The translations under genes were made by a program, and so were the position numbers. Below the pieces are notes generated by a model. It was not told the DNA's origin. It ran no database searches and was given only the letters and a program-made list of their open reading frames with translations. Of a DNA stretch of 5,950 nucleotides, positions 4,681 to 5,950 are shown piece by piece. Every line of letters starts with the position of its first letter. The stretch's first letter is position 1. Source of the DNA: Methanocorpusculum sp. (lineage in GTDB: Archaea; Halobacteriota; Methanomicrobia; Methanomicrobiales; Methanocorpusculaceae); the NCBI GenBank assembly GCA_029987395.1, contig DALTVX010000116.1, forward strand, positions 1 through 5,950, given 5' to 3'.

Positions 4681-5950
4681 TCAGGTATTCTTTATCCTGA
4701 AGCCAATAGCGATACACAATCCAGCAAGGATTCCAACGATCGGCAGAGGCGATGCTGGCGCCTTTGTTGGGGTCCCAGTCGGAACATTCGTAGGGATCTC
4801 AGTTGGGACCTGCGTCTTGATCAAGCTGCTCTCCGGAATCGATCCGGCGCTCGTTGCTCCTTTTGCGTAGGTTATGGCAAACGGTGAGTACTCGTCTGTC
4901 ATGGAGATATAGACCGCGTTACCGTTTTCGGTATATGAAAGATAGGTCGGAAGCTGTGTCCATATACCATCTGCATAGTGCCAGAGTGCAACATCCTGGG
5001 TCCCAAATCCAGCTCGAGCCAGTTCATCAAGTGGGATCGAGAAGGTCATTGTTCCAAGTGCGTCCGATGATATACCATCCGTCGTGATCTCGAATGATTG
5101 GTATTCCACTCCGGGTGCCGGTTGTACACCGTTAGGGAGACCCAAGGTCACAACGATCGCGGCATTCTGGGTAATGTCTCCCGCGATGCTGACCTGCATC
5201 AAGGGCGATCCCGTGAGGGTGAATGTTCCGATCATCTCGCCTGTGTCAGCGGTTCTGATGGTTACCGGTGAAACGACCGGATCTGGTGTTACGGGGGGAG
5301 TTTTGGTCGGTGTCACCGTTGGTGCCGGGGTAATTGGGATCACGGGAGCGGGATCGTCTGCGTCGGGTATCTTTTGTTCTGCCGTCCAGTTTGCAAAGAT
5401 GTTTGTGTTGCCAACTATTGTTTTAGTTGAAAAGTTCCACGGAGTTACCGAATCACTGATATTATACCATCCTGTAAATGTATAACCCGTCCGTGTTGGA
5501 TCAACCGTCGGTTTTATAAGTTTATCCCCAAAGAACTTGGTATAATTCAGATGCTCTGTTGTAGCATCTTTATAGAATGTAATGAGGTACGGAATAGCTG
5601 TCCAGTTTGCATAGAGGTTTGTTGCTGCTGTAACTGTAGTTGTGCCAAAGATCCACGGTGTTCCGGTTTCACTGCTCACATTCCATCCGTTGAATGTGTG
5701 ATGATCCCAGGTTGGATCTGCTGGAGCTGTAACAAGATCTCCTATGAACTTGTTCTGCTGTTCGACTGACGTTGTTCCATTGAAGAATTCAACGAGGTAG
5801 GTTTGTTCTGCCGTCCAGTTTGCGTGGAGTTCTGTGTTTGCTGCTACTTTGTCACTACCGAAGTTCCACTGAGGACCCGTAACACTGGTATTGTTCCATC
5901 CGTTGAATGTGTGATGATCCCAGGTTGGAGCTGTTGGTTCTGTCAGCAAG
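4681..5950 (-). CDS. Repeat-containing cell-surface protein, C-terminal 422 residues (5' end outside window)
   Basis: The frame is open to the right edge. The TTG at 5949 aligns inside a repeat and is not a start. In the visible part, residues 1-191 are one partial and two full InlB/Listeria-Bacteroides-type repeats of about 71 residues, each with a FxGW core and ending ANWTA. Residues 192-227 are a Pro/Thr-rich linker. Residues 228-362 resemble the PGF-pre-PGF domain of archaeal surface proteins, with VALWHYADGIWTQLPT (320-335) and EYSPFAITY (353-361). Residues 375-399 are a second Pro/Thr stalk, followed by a short membrane segment (about 401-417) and RIKNT, so the protein should be anchored with its bulk outside. 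Many N-x-S/T sites suggest N-glycosylation. The role is unknown; adhesion or cell-envelope structure is inference. Whether an archaeosortase processes the C-terminus is unclear, because no canonical PGF motif is seen. Confidence 0.85.
   Translation of the reverse strand, partial: LLTEPTAPTWDHHTFNGWNNTSVTGPQWNFGSDKVAANTELHANWTAEQTYLVEFFNGTTSVEQQNKFIGDLVTAPADPTWDHHTFNGWNVSSETGTPWIFGTTTVTAATNLYANWTAIPYLITFYKDATTEHLNYTKFFGDKLIKPTVDPTRTGYTFTGWYNISDSVTPWNFSTKTIVGNTNIFANWTAEQKIPDADDPAPVIPITPAPTVTPTKTPPVTPDPVVSPVTIRTADTGEMIGTFTLTGSPLMQVSIAGDITQNAAIVVTLGLPNGVQPAPGVEYQSFEITTDGISSDALGTMTFSIPLDELARAGFGTQDVALWHYADGIWTQLPTYLSYTENGNAVYISMTDEYSPFAITYAKGATSAGSIPESSLIKTQVPTEIPTNVPTGTPTKAPASPLPIVGILAGLCIAIGFRIKNT
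5377..5949 (-). repeat. Tandem coding repeats, about 213-216 bp each
   Basis: The units are 5806-5949 (partial), 5596-5805 and 5377-5595. The two outer units share a 36-base identical stretch (5681-5716 and 5894-5929, 213 bases apart), encoding the WDHHTFNGWN region. A 22-base identical stretch at 5373-5394 and 5802-5823 covers the repeat end. The third unit (5377-5595) has drifted more. High DNA identity points to recent duplication or gene conversion, and more units probably lie beyond the edge. Confidence 0.9.

Noticed and set aside
4592..5769. Several open frames on the + strand opposite the surface protein
   Set aside because: They lie antisense to a well-supported repeat protein and have no recognisable domain; they reflect the repeat's base composition.
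5377..5949. CRISPR array
   Set aside because: The repeats are about 213 bases, coding and diverging, so they are protein repeats.

Overview
The window looks archaeal, most likely a methanogen of the Methanomicrobiales. The evidence is the MJ0400-type aldolase of the archaeal aromatic pathway directly before a prephenate dehydratase, two proteins with lipobox signal peptides, T-tract terminators, and a repeat-bearing surface protein with a Pro/Thr stalk and C-terminal membrane anchor. The near-balanced base composition would suit Methanocorpusculum, but that genus call is inference.

Left part (1-1079, + strand): the 3' end of a 2-amino-3,7-dideoxy-D-threo-hept-6-ulosonate synthase gene (entry step of the archaeal shikimate route) lies 16 bases before pheA (prephenate dehydratase with ACT domain, committed step to phenylalanine). 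They read as the tail of an aromatic amino acid operon.

Middle part (1080-1913): about 830 bases without a credible gene. It holds small hairpins after pheA and then a long, nearly perfect inverted repeat (arms 1394-1579 and 1659-1841, 79-base spacer). The arms contain helically phased CGCGAAT boxes, nested 75-base modules with their own short inverted ends, and hairpins flanked by A and T runs. This is the most unusual structure in the window.

Right part: a secreted, lipid-anchored 5'-nucleotidase/metallophosphoesterase (1914-3530), then a BMP/PnrA-type nucleoside-binding lipoprotein (3607-4617). A strong T-tract and a possible separate promoter lie between them. Together they suggest nucleotide scavenging at the cell surface: the first would remove phosphate and the second would capture the nucleoside for an ABC transporter that is not in the window. 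Facing them on the - strand is the 3' part of a large surface protein (4681-5950) with InlB/Listeria-Bacteroides-type repeats, a PGF-pre-PGF-like domain, a stalk and a membrane anchor. It runs off the right edge.

I see no clear new defence or mobile system. The long inverted repeat is the best candidate for something undescribed.
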